From a virus, in IMG/VR virus record IMGVR_UViG_3300021425_002457, positions 1-31,376 of that record: a stretch of DNA of 31,376 nucleotides. The stretch is one strand, 5' to 3'. This document shows, in pieces, positions 1-8,683 of the stretch (within the stretch, counting starts at the first letter, position 1; each line of letters begins with the position of its first letter). The position numbers and the translations under genes are program-made. Under the pieces are notes generated by a model, which was not told where the DNA came from, searched no databases, and worked only from the letters and a program-made list of their open reading frames with translations.

Positions 1-355
1 GCAGTCGGGTGGAGCAATCGAGGTGTGGGGAGATGGCCTACAGACTCGTTCCTTCCTGTTCATTGACGAATGCATTGAAGCGACTCGAAGGTTGATGGAC
101 TCTGAGTTCATGGGTCCTGTGAACATTGGTTCTGAGGAAATGGTCACTATCAATGAACTGGTAGAGACAGCAGCCCGTGTCAGTGGTAAAGAAGTTCAGA
201 AGATTCACATTGATGGACCTCTTGGTGTTCGTGGTCGTAACTCTAATAATGATCTCATCCGCGAAAAACTTGGATGGGATTATTCACAGACTCTTGAAGA
301 AGGTATTCGTAAGACATACGAATGGATCTGTAAACAAATTGAGGCTAAAAAATGA
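1..355 (+). CDS. GDP-mannose 3,5-epimerase-like protein, C-terminal part (cut by window start)
   Basis: The reading frame is already open at base 2, so the 5' part of the gene lies outside the window and the GTG at 23 is an internal valine. The visible part contains EVWGDGLQTRSFLFIDECIE and PVNIGSEEMVTINELV, which closely match the C-terminal half of GDP-mannose 3,5-epimerases (extended SDR family) that make GDP-L-galactose or gulose from GDP-mannose. The N-terminal NAD motif and YxxxK catalytic pair are not visible. It ends in an ATGA overlap with the next gene. As the first gene of a glycan cluster it probably supplies a sugar nucleotide to the transferases downstream. Other NAD-dependent sugar epimerases remain possible. 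Confidence 0.8.
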   Translation, partial: QSGGAIEVWGDGLQTRSFLFIDECIEATRRLMDSEFMGPVNIGSEEMVTINELVETAARVSGKEVQKIHIDGPLGVRGRNSNNDLIREKLGWDYSQTLEEGIRKTYEWICKQIEAKK

Positions 356-1107
356 CAGAACAAACAGTGGTTACACATATGAGAAACTTTGATATGCCAA
401 CGCATAGTCAAAGTTTACATAAAGAATACACCTCTGTAGAATGGACAGAGGGTGGATACTTTCAGGCTGTCTTAGAGTATCTTCAGGAGAAAGAAATCAC
501 ATCTTTCATGGATGTTGGTGGTTGTACTGGAGAAGTATCAAATATTCTTCTTGAGAATATTCCCACCATTGAGAACGGAGTTATCTTTGAACCTCAACCA
601 GAGAACTATCAGTACATTGTCAATAATGTAAAGTCAGATAAGGTTCTAGTTGAGAACAAAGCTTTGTTCTATGGCGAAGAATATCTAGAACTCTCTGTCA
701 GGGATTCTAATGTTGGTTCTTGGTCAATTTTGTTTGGTCAACAATATCCAGGCAATTCCGTTAAGGTTAAATGTGTTGACATTGATGATTATCTGAAAGA
801 AAAGAAATACGATTTCATCAAGATTGACATCGAAGGTGCTGAGTATAATCTTTTCCAGAACTCAAAACTCCTTAAAGGGGTTGATTTCCTTGAGATTGAA
901 CTTCATCATGAACACTTTGACATCTATAAGAGTCAACATCCTGAAGCTGATTTGAGTCAGTATGTGAGGTCAGAAGGTGGGGCATTGAAGTACACTATGG
1001 ATTACTTCTCTGATCACGAACTTCATTACTTCATGTCAGGTGAATCAGAACAACAACAGAAAAACCCTGGAAATGTTTTCTTGGTCCATAAAAGATGTCT
1101 AAACTAA
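352..1107 (+). CDS. FkbM family SAM-dependent methyltransferase
   Basis: The 251-residue protein has the SAM-binding glycine loop DVGGCTGE (54-61), an acidic segment FEPQPENY (79-86), and the FkbM hallmark IKIDIEGAE (156-164). FkbM enzymes O-methylate sugars or polyketides, and in glycan clusters they usually cap or decorate polysaccharide. The ATG overlaps the stop of the preceding epimerase (ATGA), suggesting translational coupling. Start choice is secure because no in-frame ATG lies upstream. The substrate cannot be read from sequence. Confidence 0.85.
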   Translation: MTEQTVVTHMRNFDMPTHSQSLHKEYTSVEWTEGGYFQAVLEYLQEKEITSFMDVGGCTGEVSNILLENIPTIENGVIFEPQPENYQYIVNNVKSDKVLVENKALFYGEEYLELSVRDSNVGSWSILFGQQYPGNSVKVKCVDIDDYLKEKKYDFIKIDIEGAEYNLFQNSKLLKGVDFLEIELHHEHFDIYKSQHPEADLSQYVRSEGGALKYTMDYFSDHELHYFMSGESEQQQKNPGNVFLVHKRCLN

Positions 1108-1117
1108 TTGATAACAA

Positions 1118-1702
1118 ATGAAATTAAAAGATATTATCACCCAGAGTAATCTAGAATTTCCTGGGGGTGGAACTGACAAAAACTCCACTCATTGTTATGT
1201 TGAATACTTCTATGAAGAAGCTTTTGAGGAATATAGAGACAAGGAGGTTTCAATTTTAGAAATTGGAATCAGTGGAGGATATTCTTTTAGACTGTGGAAA
1301 GAGTATTTTAAAAATGCCAAGACTATCATTGGTATTGATAATAGACCTGAGGCAGTAGCTGAGGTCAACAGATCAATTCCAGGTGTGAAATTTTATTACG
1401 GTGATGCATATACGCAGGAAATGATAGACAAACTTCCAAAGTTTGATATCATCATTGATGACGGGTGTCATAAGACAGACTATCAAGTCAAAGCTATGGA
1501 ACTTTATTTGTCCTTACTAAAGGAGGGTGGTCTCTATGTGATTGAAGATATTCAACATGAGTATCCTAAATATTCTGAATTTGAAGATCCCTATAGCATG
1601 CTTCAGGAAGCTGTTCCTGATGGATTTACCTACGTCTTTCATGATTTGAGAGAAGTGGGTGGGAGACAAGATGATTCTATGATGGCAATTAGACATGTCT
1701 AA
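1118..1702 (+). CDS. Class I SAM-dependent methyltransferase (sugar O-methyltransferase-like)
   Basis: The 194-residue protein carries a SAM motif I, EIGISGG (48-54), a motif II acidic residue in GID (72-74), IIIDDGCH (111-118) and VIEDIQ (141-146). This arrangement is seen in sugar 2'-O-methyltransferases and CmcI/Methyltransf_24-type enzymes. It starts 10 bp after the FkbM gene and overlaps the following nucleotidyltransferase by 8 bp. Two adjacent methyltransferases suggest a multiply methylated glycan. The acceptor is unknown. Confidence 0.8.
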   Translation: MKLKDIITQSNLEFPGGGTDKNSTHCYVEYFYEEAFEEYRDKEVSILEIGISGGYSFRLWKEYFKNAKTIIGIDNRPEAVAEVNRSIPGVKFYYGDAYTQEMIDKLPKFDIIIDDGCHKTDYQVKAMELYLSLLKEGGLYVIEDIQHEYPKYSEFEDPYSMLQEAVPDGFTYVFHDLREVGGRQDDSMMAIRHV

Positions 1703-2426
1703 ACTAACAGTTATTCTTCCTTGTGCTGGTGAGGGGACTAGATTGTCCCTTCCATACCCAAAAGAGTTGCACTGTATTGAAAAAGGTAAGTCTCTTATTG
1801 ACTACTCTTTTGATCTCTTTAAAGACTATGGTAGAAGAGATGTGGAGTTTGTGATCACTCTTACGGAAGACAAGACAGACATCATTAGATATCTAAGTAA
1901 GTATAAGGAAAGGTTCAATATCAGTTTTACTTTCTTTAATCCGAAAGAAACTGAATACACAGGGTCAATTAAGAGTGCAAAACACCTGTTTGGTGAAAAA
2001 AATGTTGTATTATTGCCTGATACATTCATGAAGATGAAGTCTCATGAGGATATTGTGCAACTTGTGAATGATAGTTTGTTTGAAACAGGGTTCACATTCT
2101 TCTACAAAAGGGAAAGATCTGAATTGATGTTGAGGACTAAAGGTGCATTGAGTATTGATGATGATAATTTAGTTCAGGAGTATGAGGATAAACCTCAGGA
2201 AAATACAAATAGATTTAATGCCTTCTGGACATCTTTTGCATTCAGGAAGAGAACCTTTGATGAGTGTATTGAGTTTATGGAGAAGTCAACATTGAGACAT
2301 AAGGTTCTTGTTGATGAGATTAAAGAGACACCAATCTACAGATCAAAGGCTATTGAGGTGGATAAATACGTTGATCTGGGCACTTGGCCAGAGATTTATA
2401 AATTCTTAAATGAAAATTATAACTGA
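1695..2426 (+). CDS. Sugar-phosphate nucleotidyltransferase-like protein (GT-A fold)
   Basis: The N-terminus PCAGEGTRLSLPYPKEL (9-25) matches the NTP-transferase signature GxGTRL...PK, where the glycine-rich loop and Lys23 bind the nucleotide and sugar phosphate. VLLPDT (105-110) places a metal-binding Asp at 109, and DLGTW (227-231) is the usual C-terminal element. At 243 residues it has only the catalytic domain, without the left-handed beta-helix of long forms. It would activate a sugar phosphate to an NDP-sugar for the glycosyltransferases around it. Whether it uses dTTP, CTP, GTP or UTP is not readable. It overlaps both neighbours. Confidence 0.78.
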   Translation: MSKLTVILPCAGEGTRLSLPYPKELHCIEKGKSLIDYSFDLFKDYGRRDVEFVITLTEDKTDIIRYLSKYKERFNISFTFFNPKETEYTGSIKSAKHLFGEKNVVLLPDTFMKMKSHEDIVQLVNDSLFETGFTFFYKRERSELMLRTKGALSIDDDNLVQEYEDKPQENTNRFNAFWTSFAFRKRTFDECIEFMEKSTLRHKVLVDEIKETPIYRSKAIEVDKYVDLGTWPEIYKFLNENYN

Positions 2427-2991
2427 TTGTGATGGTGTTTTACTAGATTGGGCATACGCATTTGATGTATGGATGGGTGAACATGGTCACAAGAGACTAA
2501 AAAATACTGACCAGTATTATGGTCAAGACCTCAGGTATGGTATATCCATGGAGGAATCAATTCGATACATTCGAGATTTTAACGAGTCTGGATGTGTCGG
2601 ATTCATTCCTGCATATAAAGATTCAGTTGAGTATGTGACTAAACTAAACAAATTAGGGTATAGGTTTGAGGTGATTAGTTGTTTAGCACAGGACAAATAC
2701 TCTCAAAAACTGAGAGAGAAAAACTTGAGACATCTATTTGGTGATGTATTTGATTTTATTGACTGTAGTTTGTCCTTCACTGGTGGTAAGTATGACTATC
2801 TGAGGAACAAATATGATGGAAATAACTATATGTGGATTGAAGACTCTATCTCACATGCTGATTCAGGACAAAGAGTAGGACTGAGAAGTGTTCTAATGAA
2901 TCACTCCTACAACCAGGAATGGGAAGGAGAGAGAGTTAACAATTGGAAAGAAATCTTTGAATTAATTACAAATGACAACCCCACACATTGA
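2410..2991 (+). CDS. HAD-superfamily hydrolase, 5'-nucleotidase-like
   Basis: The 193-residue protein begins with the HAD nucleophile motif DCDGVLLDW (6-14), which resembles the DxDGVLxDF of 5'(3')-deoxyribonucleotidases. VISC (88-91) fits motif II and IEDS (143-146) the metal-binding motif IV. The helical segment after motif I fits a small C1 cap. It overlaps the nucleotidyltransferase by 17 bp and the DeoD gene by 20 bp. Next to a purine nucleoside phosphorylase, a nucleoside monophosphatase role is attractive, but a sugar-phosphate phosphatase role for the glycan cluster is equally consistent. Confidence 0.72.
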   Translation: MKIITDCDGVLLDWAYAFDVWMGEHGHKRLKNTDQYYGQDLRYGISMEESIRYIRDFNESGCVGFIPAYKDSVEYVTKLNKLGYRFEVISCLAQDKYSQKLREKNLRHLFGDVFDFIDCSLSFTGGKYDYLRNKYDGNNYMWIEDSISHADSGQRVGLRSVLMNHSYNQEWEGERVNNWKEIFELITNDNPTH

Positions 2992-3670
2992 AGCACAACC
3001 AGGTGACTATGCGGAAACAGTTCTACTACCTGGTGATCCACTAAGAGCAAAATACATATCAGAGTATTTTGATGATGCAAAACAAGTTAATGGTGTCAGA
3101 GGATGTTATGGATACACTGGATATCATAAAGGAAAGAAAATCTCAGTCCAAGCTAGTGGTATGGGACATGCCAGTCTTGGAATTTATGTTCATGAATTGT
3201 ATAGTTTCTATGGTGTCAAGAACATTATTCGAGTAGGAACATGTGGTGGCATCTCTCCTAATGTAAAGGTAGGAGACATTGTTGTCGCTATGTCTTCCTT
3301 CACGGACAGTGCAGTGAATTTTAATCTGACACCTGGATTTAGTTTTGCACCGACAGCTGATTGGAATTTATTAAAGAGATTCACTGATCAGAACCCAGAC
3401 GCACACGTTGGTCCTGTATGTTCTAACGATTATTTCTATCAACCAAATCAAGATTGGTGGAAATCTCTAAGAGATGTCGGAGTTCTTGGCGTTGACATGG
3501 AAACTGCTATGCTTTATAGTATTGCCATGAGACTGTCTAAGTCTGCACTAGTGGTAAATCAAGTTTCAGATCATCTCTCTGGTAACGGGGAAAATTATAC
3601 CCCCGAACAAAGAGAACGAGGAGTTACAAAATTAATTGAGAAAGTTTTAAATGTTTGTAGTACCCTGTAA
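2972..3670 (+). CDS. deoD: Purine nucleoside phosphorylase, DeoD type
   Basis: The 232-residue protein aligns by eye along its whole length with the hexameric bacterial PNP: TPHIEAQPGDYAETVLLPGD (3-22), RAKYI (25-29), VRG with Arg43, IIRVGTCGG with Arg87 (85-93), GVDMETA, and VVNQVSDH with catalytic Asp200 and a downstream Arg at 214. It phosphorolyses purine (deoxy)nucleosides to base plus (deoxy)ribose-1-phosphate. Family active-site residues are retained, although SDHLSGNG differs from the E. coli SDHIRTHE loop. It is an unexpected member of a glycan cluster, coupled to the HAD gene before it and overlapping the next gene by 20 bp. Confidence 0.92.
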   Translation: MTTPHIEAQPGDYAETVLLPGDPLRAKYISEYFDDAKQVNGVRGCYGYTGYHKGKKISVQASGMGHASLGIYVHELYSFYGVKNIIRVGTCGGISPNVKVGDIVVAMSSFTDSAVNFNLTPGFSFAPTADWNLLKRFTDQNPDAHVGPVCSNDYFYQPNQDWWKSLRDVGVLGVDMETAMLYSIAMRLSKSALVVNQVSDHLSGNGENYTPEQRERGVTKLIEKVLNVCSTL

Positions 3671-4340
3671 ATACGTTCCTAACTCTCCAGTTAGAGAGTG
3701 TGTGGAATCTATTGTAAAACATCATCCAGAACAAAAGATTTTGGTGGTGGATTCATTCTCTGATGATGACTCATATCTTCAGGAACTGAAATCTATTCCT
3801 CAAGTCATTATTCATGACGAGAAGAATAATCAGTATCCTATCGGTGCTTGGTTAAAGGCAGTTAGAAGTTATCCCAATGAGGATGTCTATGTCATGGTTC
3901 ACGATAGTTGTGTTATCAATTCACCTCTGACTAAGTTTATTGAGGGAGAAGGTGAATCCTATGTCTTCAAATACTTCTGGGATAGAATTCAAGCCAGTGG
4001 TTATATGAGTGGATTTATTTCTTACTATGATGACATTCTGAACAATACCAAGTATCGGAAACCAGACTACCATGAGAAGATCTATGGTGCATCATATCAA
4101 ATGTTCATCATGAAAAACTCTATGGTAAAAAGAGTCCTAGATAGTGGAGTATTTGATGATGATCATTTCTACCTTAAGACAAAGACACATGATAATGTGT
4201 GGGAAAGGCTCTTAGGTATCATTATGTCACAGGAAGGTTGTTGTCCTAGTAAATATAACCTTTCTGGTATTCATAATAACACTGGTCTTCACGAAATGGA
4301 TACTGAATACTATACTAAGTTTAGTTTGGACAGACGATGA
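3651..4340 (+). CDS. Glycosyltransferase-like protein (GT-A/GT2-like)
   Basis: The 229-residue protein starts with a Rossmann-like strand and has VVDSFSDDD (32-40), which resembles the nucleotide-binding part of family 2 transferases. VMVHDS (81-86) could be a degenerate DxD region. No classical DxD is present, so activity is uncertain. The ATG lies inside the end of deoD (20-bp overlap), and the 3' end overlaps the next gene by 4 bp. The place between sugar-nucleotide genes supports a transferase role. Confidence 0.55.
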   Translation: MFVVPCKYVPNSPVRECVESIVKHHPEQKILVVDSFSDDDSYLQELKSIPQVIIHDEKNNQYPIGAWLKAVRSYPNEDVYVMVHDSCVINSPLTKFIEGEGESYVFKYFWDRIQASGYMSGFISYYDDILNNTKYRKPDYHEKIYGASYQMFIMKNSMVKRVLDSGVFDDDHFYLKTKTHDNVWERLLGIIMSQEGCCPSKYNLSGIHNNTGLHEMDTEYYTKFSLDRR

Positions 4341-5194
4341 AGATTGCAGTTTTAGGATCAAGTGGTCAGATTGGAGCTTATCTGACTGAGTATCTTCGTG
4401 GTAAAGATCATGAAGTGTTTGAGTATGATATTGCCAATACTGAGGATCAGGATCTCACAAAGATTCCTAACCTAGGATTGGAACATATCATTAAGGCTTC
4501 TGATTTTGTATTCTTCCTTGCATTTGATGTAGGTGGATCACGATATCTGAAGAAGTATCAACATACATTCAAATTCCTTGATAACAATACAAGGATGATG
4601 GCAAGTGTATTTGGTCTTCTTGAGAAACACAACAAACGATTTGTGTTTGCTTCATCTCAGATGAGTAACATGAGTTACTCTCCTTACGGTGTGGCAAAGA
4701 GAGTTGGAGAACTATACACCAAGTCACTGAATGGTTTGGTTGTTAAGTTCTGGAATGTCTATGGTATTGAGAAAGACATGGACAAAGCTCATGTCATCAC
4801 TGACTTCATCCGTAAAGGGTTTGAAGAGACAGAGTTTGAGATGATGACTGATGGTACAGAAGAACGACAGTTCCTATATGCTGAGGATTGTTGTGAAGGT
4901 CTAGAAACAATTATGGAAAATTACACAGATTTCAAACCAGAAGATCCTCTCCATATCACTTCATTTAGATCTACTTCAATTAAAGAAGTTGCTGAAACTA
5001 TCCAAGGTCAGTTTAATCTCATCGGTAAATATGATGTTAAGATCAAACCTGGTCTTGCTAAAGACAGTGTTCAGATGGACAAGAGGAATACTGCAGACAC
5101 ATTCATTCTTGACTGGTGGGTTCCTAAAACCACAATTGATGTGGGTATCAAAAAAGTATTCGACGAAATGAGGAAACACTATGAAACTAATTGA
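4337..5194 (+). CDS. NAD-dependent sugar epimerase/dehydratase (extended SDR)
   Basis: The 285-residue protein has the dinucleotide motif GSSGQIG (7-13), a catalytic Ser in FASSQ (105-109) and the YGVAK pair (Tyr117, Lys121) in SSQMSNMSYSPYGVAKR. WNVYG and ERQFLYAEDCCEG follow, as in NDP-sugar epimerases and 4,6-dehydratases. These residues mark an intact catalytic site. It would interconvert an NDP-sugar in the cytoplasm for the cluster. It overlaps the preceding gene (ATGA) and the following GT17 gene by 14 bp. The precise sugar cannot be assigned. Confidence 0.85.
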   Translation: MKIAVLGSSGQIGAYLTEYLRGKDHEVFEYDIANTEDQDLTKIPNLGLEHIIKASDFVFFLAFDVGGSRYLKKYQHTFKFLDNNTRMMASVFGLLEKHNKRFVFASSQMSNMSYSPYGVAKRVGELYTKSLNGLVVKFWNVYGIEKDMDKAHVITDFIRKGFEETEFEMMTDGTEERQFLYAEDCCEGLETIMENYTDFKPEDPLHITSFRSTSIKEVAETIQGQFNLIGKYDVKIKPGLAKDSVQMDKRNTADTFILDWWVPKTTIDVGIKKVFDEMRKHYETN

Positions 5195-6062
5195 CGTATT
5201 TAATCTCTCTCACGAACCAATTGAACTGCTTGAGATGAGACTGAGGATCGTGTATCCTTATGTTGATCTCATTTGTATCAATGAAAACGCTGTTACCTAC
5301 ACAGGTATCGAACGTGAGATGCAGTTTGAGAAGTATAAGGAACGTCTTGCACCTTTCATGGACAAGATTGTTCATCGTGTCATTGACATTCGTGAGAGAA
5401 ATATTGGTGACTGGAAGAACTTTAAACAAGAGTATCATACCAACAGGTGGAAGGTTCATCCCGCACGTCCAGCGACTGTTAACCTTCCTGAGAGGTGGCA
5501 ACGGTCGATGTATGGACGTGATTGTCTGATTGAAACACCTCTGGAGGTAGCATCTGACGAAGATATTATCATTCAAAGTGACTTGGATGAGATTCCTAAT
5601 CCTGAATTCTTGAAACAAGCTAAGGAAATTGTTCAAGATGGATTCATGTATACTTGTATTCAGAAGTTTTACATGTGTCATGTCAACCGTATTCAGACCG
5701 ATAAGGGTAAGGATGTTGATGATTGGAGAGGTTCACAGTTCTGTACCTTCAAATACCTGAAGGAACACGGTGGTTTCAATGACTGTCGTAATCTCCCACA
5801 TGAGGATGAATTTGTTGTTGACAACGGTGGTTGGCACTTCAGTTTCCTTGGTGGAGAGGATAAAATCAAACAGAAACTCAATGGATACGGTCACCAGGAA
5901 CACAATAATGATGCCGTAAAGAACAATATTGGTTCTAATATCACTGGTAACCAGGATATTCTTGGTAGAGGATGGATGGGAACACGGATTGTTCCCTTGG
6001 ATGATGATCTCCCTGAAGAGATTGTTAAAAATCAGGACAAGTACAAGGAGTTTATTGCATGA
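5181..6062 (+). CDS. Glycosyltransferase family 17 (beta-1,4-GlcNAc transferase-like)
   Basis: The 293-residue protein matches GT17: FNLSHEPIELLEMRL at the N-terminus (7-21), NENAVTYTG (34-42), SDLDEIPNP (133-141) with the acidic catalytic region, and a late GGWHFSFLGG followed by a lysine-rich helix. GT17 includes eukaryotic GnT-III, and bacterial and viral members occur in surface glycan loci. It is followed by a 4-bp overlap with a GT11 gene. Base composition is visibly more GC-rich than in the genes from 1100 to 4300, which may indicate a different source. Confidence 0.85.
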   Translation: MKLIDVFNLSHEPIELLEMRLRIVYPYVDLICINENAVTYTGIEREMQFEKYKERLAPFMDKIVHRVIDIRERNIGDWKNFKQEYHTNRWKVHPARPATVNLPERWQRSMYGRDCLIETPLEVASDEDIIIQSDLDEIPNPEFLKQAKEIVQDGFMYTCIQKFYMCHVNRIQTDKGKDVDDWRGSQFCTFKYLKEHGGFNDCRNLPHEDEFVVDNGGWHFSFLGGEDKIKQKLNGYGHQEHNNDAVKNNIGSNITGNQDILGRGWMGTRIVPLDDDLPEEIVKNQDKYKEFIA

Positions 6063-7021
6063 TTACGTCTGAAATTTACTATGGTTCTGGTATTGGAAAC
6101 CAGATTTGGCACTACATCGTCACCAGATTGATTGCTGAAAGGAATGGATATTCCTACGGAATCATGGGAAAGGACAGATGGAAAGGTCAAGCATTCATGC
6201 CGATTGACTTCGGTGAAGAGGTAATCGGTGGGTCTGGTCCTGAGGGAGGACCCCCTGAGTCCCTCCCAGAAGGGATTACAAACTACTATAAAGAGCACTT
6301 TCGTCGTCATCCTGTGACTAATGGAAACGTTGGTCTTCCCGACCCCTATCTTTTGAACGTTCCTGATGGTACAAAGATTGAAGGAACGATGCAACGGATG
6401 TCCTATATTGAGGAACACCGCGAACGTATCTGTGATTGGTTGTCTTATGATGAAAGTCTCAAGTTTCCTGAGTATACTCACGGAGATTGTTGTGTCATTC
6501 AGTTCCGTGGTGGTGATTACCTGACTGGTAACTCTGCACTCCCACCTCGTTACTATGAGATGGCAATGGACAATATGAGGAGTCTCACTAACAACGGGAA
6601 CCTCAAGTTCTATGTGGTTACAGATGATCCAACTAACGCCAAGAAGTATATTCCTGATGGTGAAGTGATTGGTTCAGCTATTTCTGATGAGAAAGATCCA
6701 TATCAGGGTAGTATTGGGTGGTATAAGTATCCTGGTGGACCTATCGGTATTGACTATGCTATTCTCAATCAGGCAGAGAATGTCATCGTTAGTTCATCTA
6801 CCTTTGGTTTCTTCCCCGCCTGGACTAACAGAAACGCAGAGAATGTAATCGCACCCAAGTATTGGTTCGACTGGAATACTTCTAATGGATGGTGGAGACC
6901 ATCTGAATCTATCGTAGATGACTGGCTTTGGATGGATAGGGACGGTGGTCTAGACAATGGTCCAGACTGTAGAGAGCAGTTTGAACAGTACAAAGAGAAC
7001 AATCCACTTTATGAGTTATGA
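6059..7021 (+). CDS. Glycosyltransferase family 11-like (alpha-1,2-fucosyltransferase-like)
   Basis: The 320-residue protein keeps the GT11 landmarks in order: GIGNQIWHY (11-19) for GxGNQxFxY, QFRGGDY (148-154) for HxRRGDY, SSSTFGFFPAW (245-255) for the SSFSWW region, and VIAPKYWF (263-270). Family enzymes transfer fucose or a related deoxysugar from GDP. In the second motif His is replaced by Gln and the first Arg is shifted, so donor use may differ. It is longer than the second GT11 copy at 10094 and too diverged to be a recent duplicate. A GC-rich inverted repeat lies within its codons at about 6237-6271. Confidence 0.75.
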   Translation: MITSEIYYGSGIGNQIWHYIVTRLIAERNGYSYGIMGKDRWKGQAFMPIDFGEEVIGGSGPEGGPPESLPEGITNYYKEHFRRHPVTNGNVGLPDPYLLNVPDGTKIEGTMQRMSYIEEHRERICDWLSYDESLKFPEYTHGDCCVIQFRGGDYLTGNSALPPRYYEMAMDNMRSLTNNGNLKFYVVTDDPTNAKKYIPDGEVIGSAISDEKDPYQGSIGWYKYPGGPIGIDYAILNQAENVIVSSSTFGFFPAWTNRNAENVIAPKYWFDWNTSNGWWRPSESIVDDWLWMDRDGGLDNGPDCREQFEQYKENNPLYEL

Positions 7022-8013
7022 TTAAAATTTATACCTTGTCAGACAAAAGACCTGACTTCATTAAATTACAATATGAGACTATCAAAAAATATGTTACTGA
7101 TGATTATGAATACATTGTCATCAATAATGCTGTAGATAGTGAGGAGAGGTCTGCTGAGATTGATAGAGTCTGTGAAGAAATTGGAGTTGAATCTCTGAGG
7201 GTTGTACTTGACCCCTCAATGAGAGTACTTGATGGTATAACACAATTTACAGGTAATCGATATCCCAATCCTAATTTGGCATGTGCCTACCCCACTGAGT
7301 GGGTTTGGCGTAACTACATGACCAAACACGATGACATCGTTGTCAATATTGACTCGGACATGTTCCTTATTAAGGAAGTCAGTTTCAGAGAGATGTTAGG
7401 TGACAATAACTTTGGTATTGTTCATGCCTATAGGAACTGGCATAAAGTTCACTATCCTTGGAATGGTTTCTTCATTGCTGACATTCCTAATATGCCTCAT
7501 CCAGAGGAAATGAATTGGAATTGTGCTAATGTTAATGGAACAGAAGTTGATGTTGGTGGTCAAGGTCACTTCTATCTTGAGAAATATCAGGAAGAGTTGA
7601 AACTACTGAACATTGAACAATGGGGTGTTCTTGATGATAGAGCTAAAAACATTGAAGTTAACATCAATGGTTGTGCCCAATTCTTCATTAATCTTGAAGA
7701 GATGAGTATCGATGTCAGGAACAGACAAGCCACTGATTTCAATACCTTTGACCACCAAGAACCTAGAGAGAACTATTGGGATTACTTCTCTGAAAACTTC
7801 ATTGATATTATCAATGAGACAAAGAAGTATGGATTCCCCAAACCAACCTTCATAGACTTCCTAAAATTGGAAAAGGATGATACAATTAAAGAGTCATTCA
7901 TCTTCCACTACAAAGCTGGAAGTAACTATATGCCTTGGGCTAATGACACCTACAACTCAGCCAAAACTGAGGCTTTCACTAAACTTTTGAGTGGGAACGT
8001 TTTCAATGATTGA
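7018..8013 (+). CDS. Glycosyltransferase-like protein with DSD motif
   Basis: The 331-residue protein has a GT-A-like N-terminal half ending in VVNIDSDMFL, with a DxD-type DSD at 112-114 for metal and nucleotide-sugar binding. The C-terminal part ends in FHYKAGSNY. No specific GT family was recognised. It shares an ATGA overlap with the preceding GT11 gene and its stop lies inside the next gene. The Asp-Ser-Asp and the cluster context are the main support for the function. Confidence 0.6.
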   Translation: MIKIYTLSDKRPDFIKLQYETIKKYVTDDYEYIVINNAVDSEERSAEIDRVCEEIGVESLRVVLDPSMRVLDGITQFTGNRYPNPNLACAYPTEWVWRNYMTKHDDIVVNIDSDMFLIKEVSFREMLGDNNFGIVHAYRNWHKVHYPWNGFFIADIPNMPHPEEMNWNCANVNGTEVDVGGQGHFYLEKYQEELKLLNIEQWGVLDDRAKNIEVNINGCAQFFINLEEMSIDVRNRQATDFNTFDHQEPRENYWDYFSENFIDIINETKKYGFPKPTFIDFLKLEKDDTIKESFIFHYKAGSNYMPWANDTYNSAKTEAFTKLLSGNVFND

Positions 8014-8683
8014 TTTACCTGACGTAACACTTATTTGTGTTTCCAGTGTAAACTTTGAACAAACCCTGTATGCTTTCCGTAAAAGTATGAAGGGTATCAA
8101 TTTTGGTGCTGTCAAACTTGTATCTGATCAGGACCGTCCTGATTTTGAACAGTATGGTATCACTGTGGAGAAGTGTCCAAAGATTACATCGATTGATGAA
8201 TACAGCCACTACATGATCTATGAACTTCATAAACATGTAGATACTACACATTGTATTACTATTCAAGGTGACGGGTTCATCATTAATCCTGATAAGTGGG
8301 ATCCTTTCTGGTTGGAGTTTGATTACATTGGAGCTCCTTGGGAATACTCTGATGGAGCATACATTGACCCATGGGGAGGACACCAACGTGTTGGCAATGG
8401 TGGATTTACTCTTCGTTCTAAGAAACTCTTAGAGGTTCCACAACATGCATACGTTCATTTTGATGTGAACTGGGGTGACTTCTACAAACACATGAATGCC
8501 AATAATACGGCAGAGGACGGATGTATCTGTGTCCACAACAGACATATATACGAGGTGTTAGGTTGTAAGTTTGCCCCTGTCACAGTAGCTGCCAGGTTCG
8601 CACACGAAAAACCAGTCCCAGAAACACGGGGTATCACACCCTTTGGATTCCATTATCATCTTCCCGCGGGAACAGTTTTATGA
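8006..8683 (+). CDS. DUF5672-like protein, putative glycan-cluster enzyme
   Basis: The most likely start is the ATG at 8006, giving MIDLPDVTLICVSS; a GTG at 7991 would add five residues but has no better ribosome site. The 225-residue product shows ITIQGDGFIINPDKWDPFWL, FDYIGAPWEY, and GNGGFTLRSKKLL. These match the DUF5672 family, whose members lie in polysaccharide clusters and look like GT-A transferases. The motif QGDGF would take the DxD role. It overlaps both neighbours. Substrate unknown. Confidence 0.7.
   Translation: MIDLPDVTLICVSSVNFEQTLYAFRKSMKGINFGAVKLVSDQDRPDFEQYGITVEKCPKITSIDEYSHYMIYELHKHVDTTHCITIQGDGFIINPDKWDPFWLEFDYIGAPWEYSDGAYIDPWGGHQRVGNGGFTLRSKKLLEVPQHAYVHFDVNWGDFYKHMNANNTAEDGCICVHNRHIYEVLGCKFAPVTVAARFAHEKPVPETRGITPFGFHYHLPAGTVL

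Noticed and set aside
6237-6271. GC-rich inverted repeat in the first GT11 gene
   Set aside because: It codes for a Gly/Pro/Glu-rich stretch in the correct frame, has no T-run, and the frame continues intact, so it is not treated as a terminator or insertion.
7991-8005. GTG start for the DUF5672-like gene
   Set aside because: The ATG five codons later fits the usual short overlap in this cluster and begins at the conserved part.
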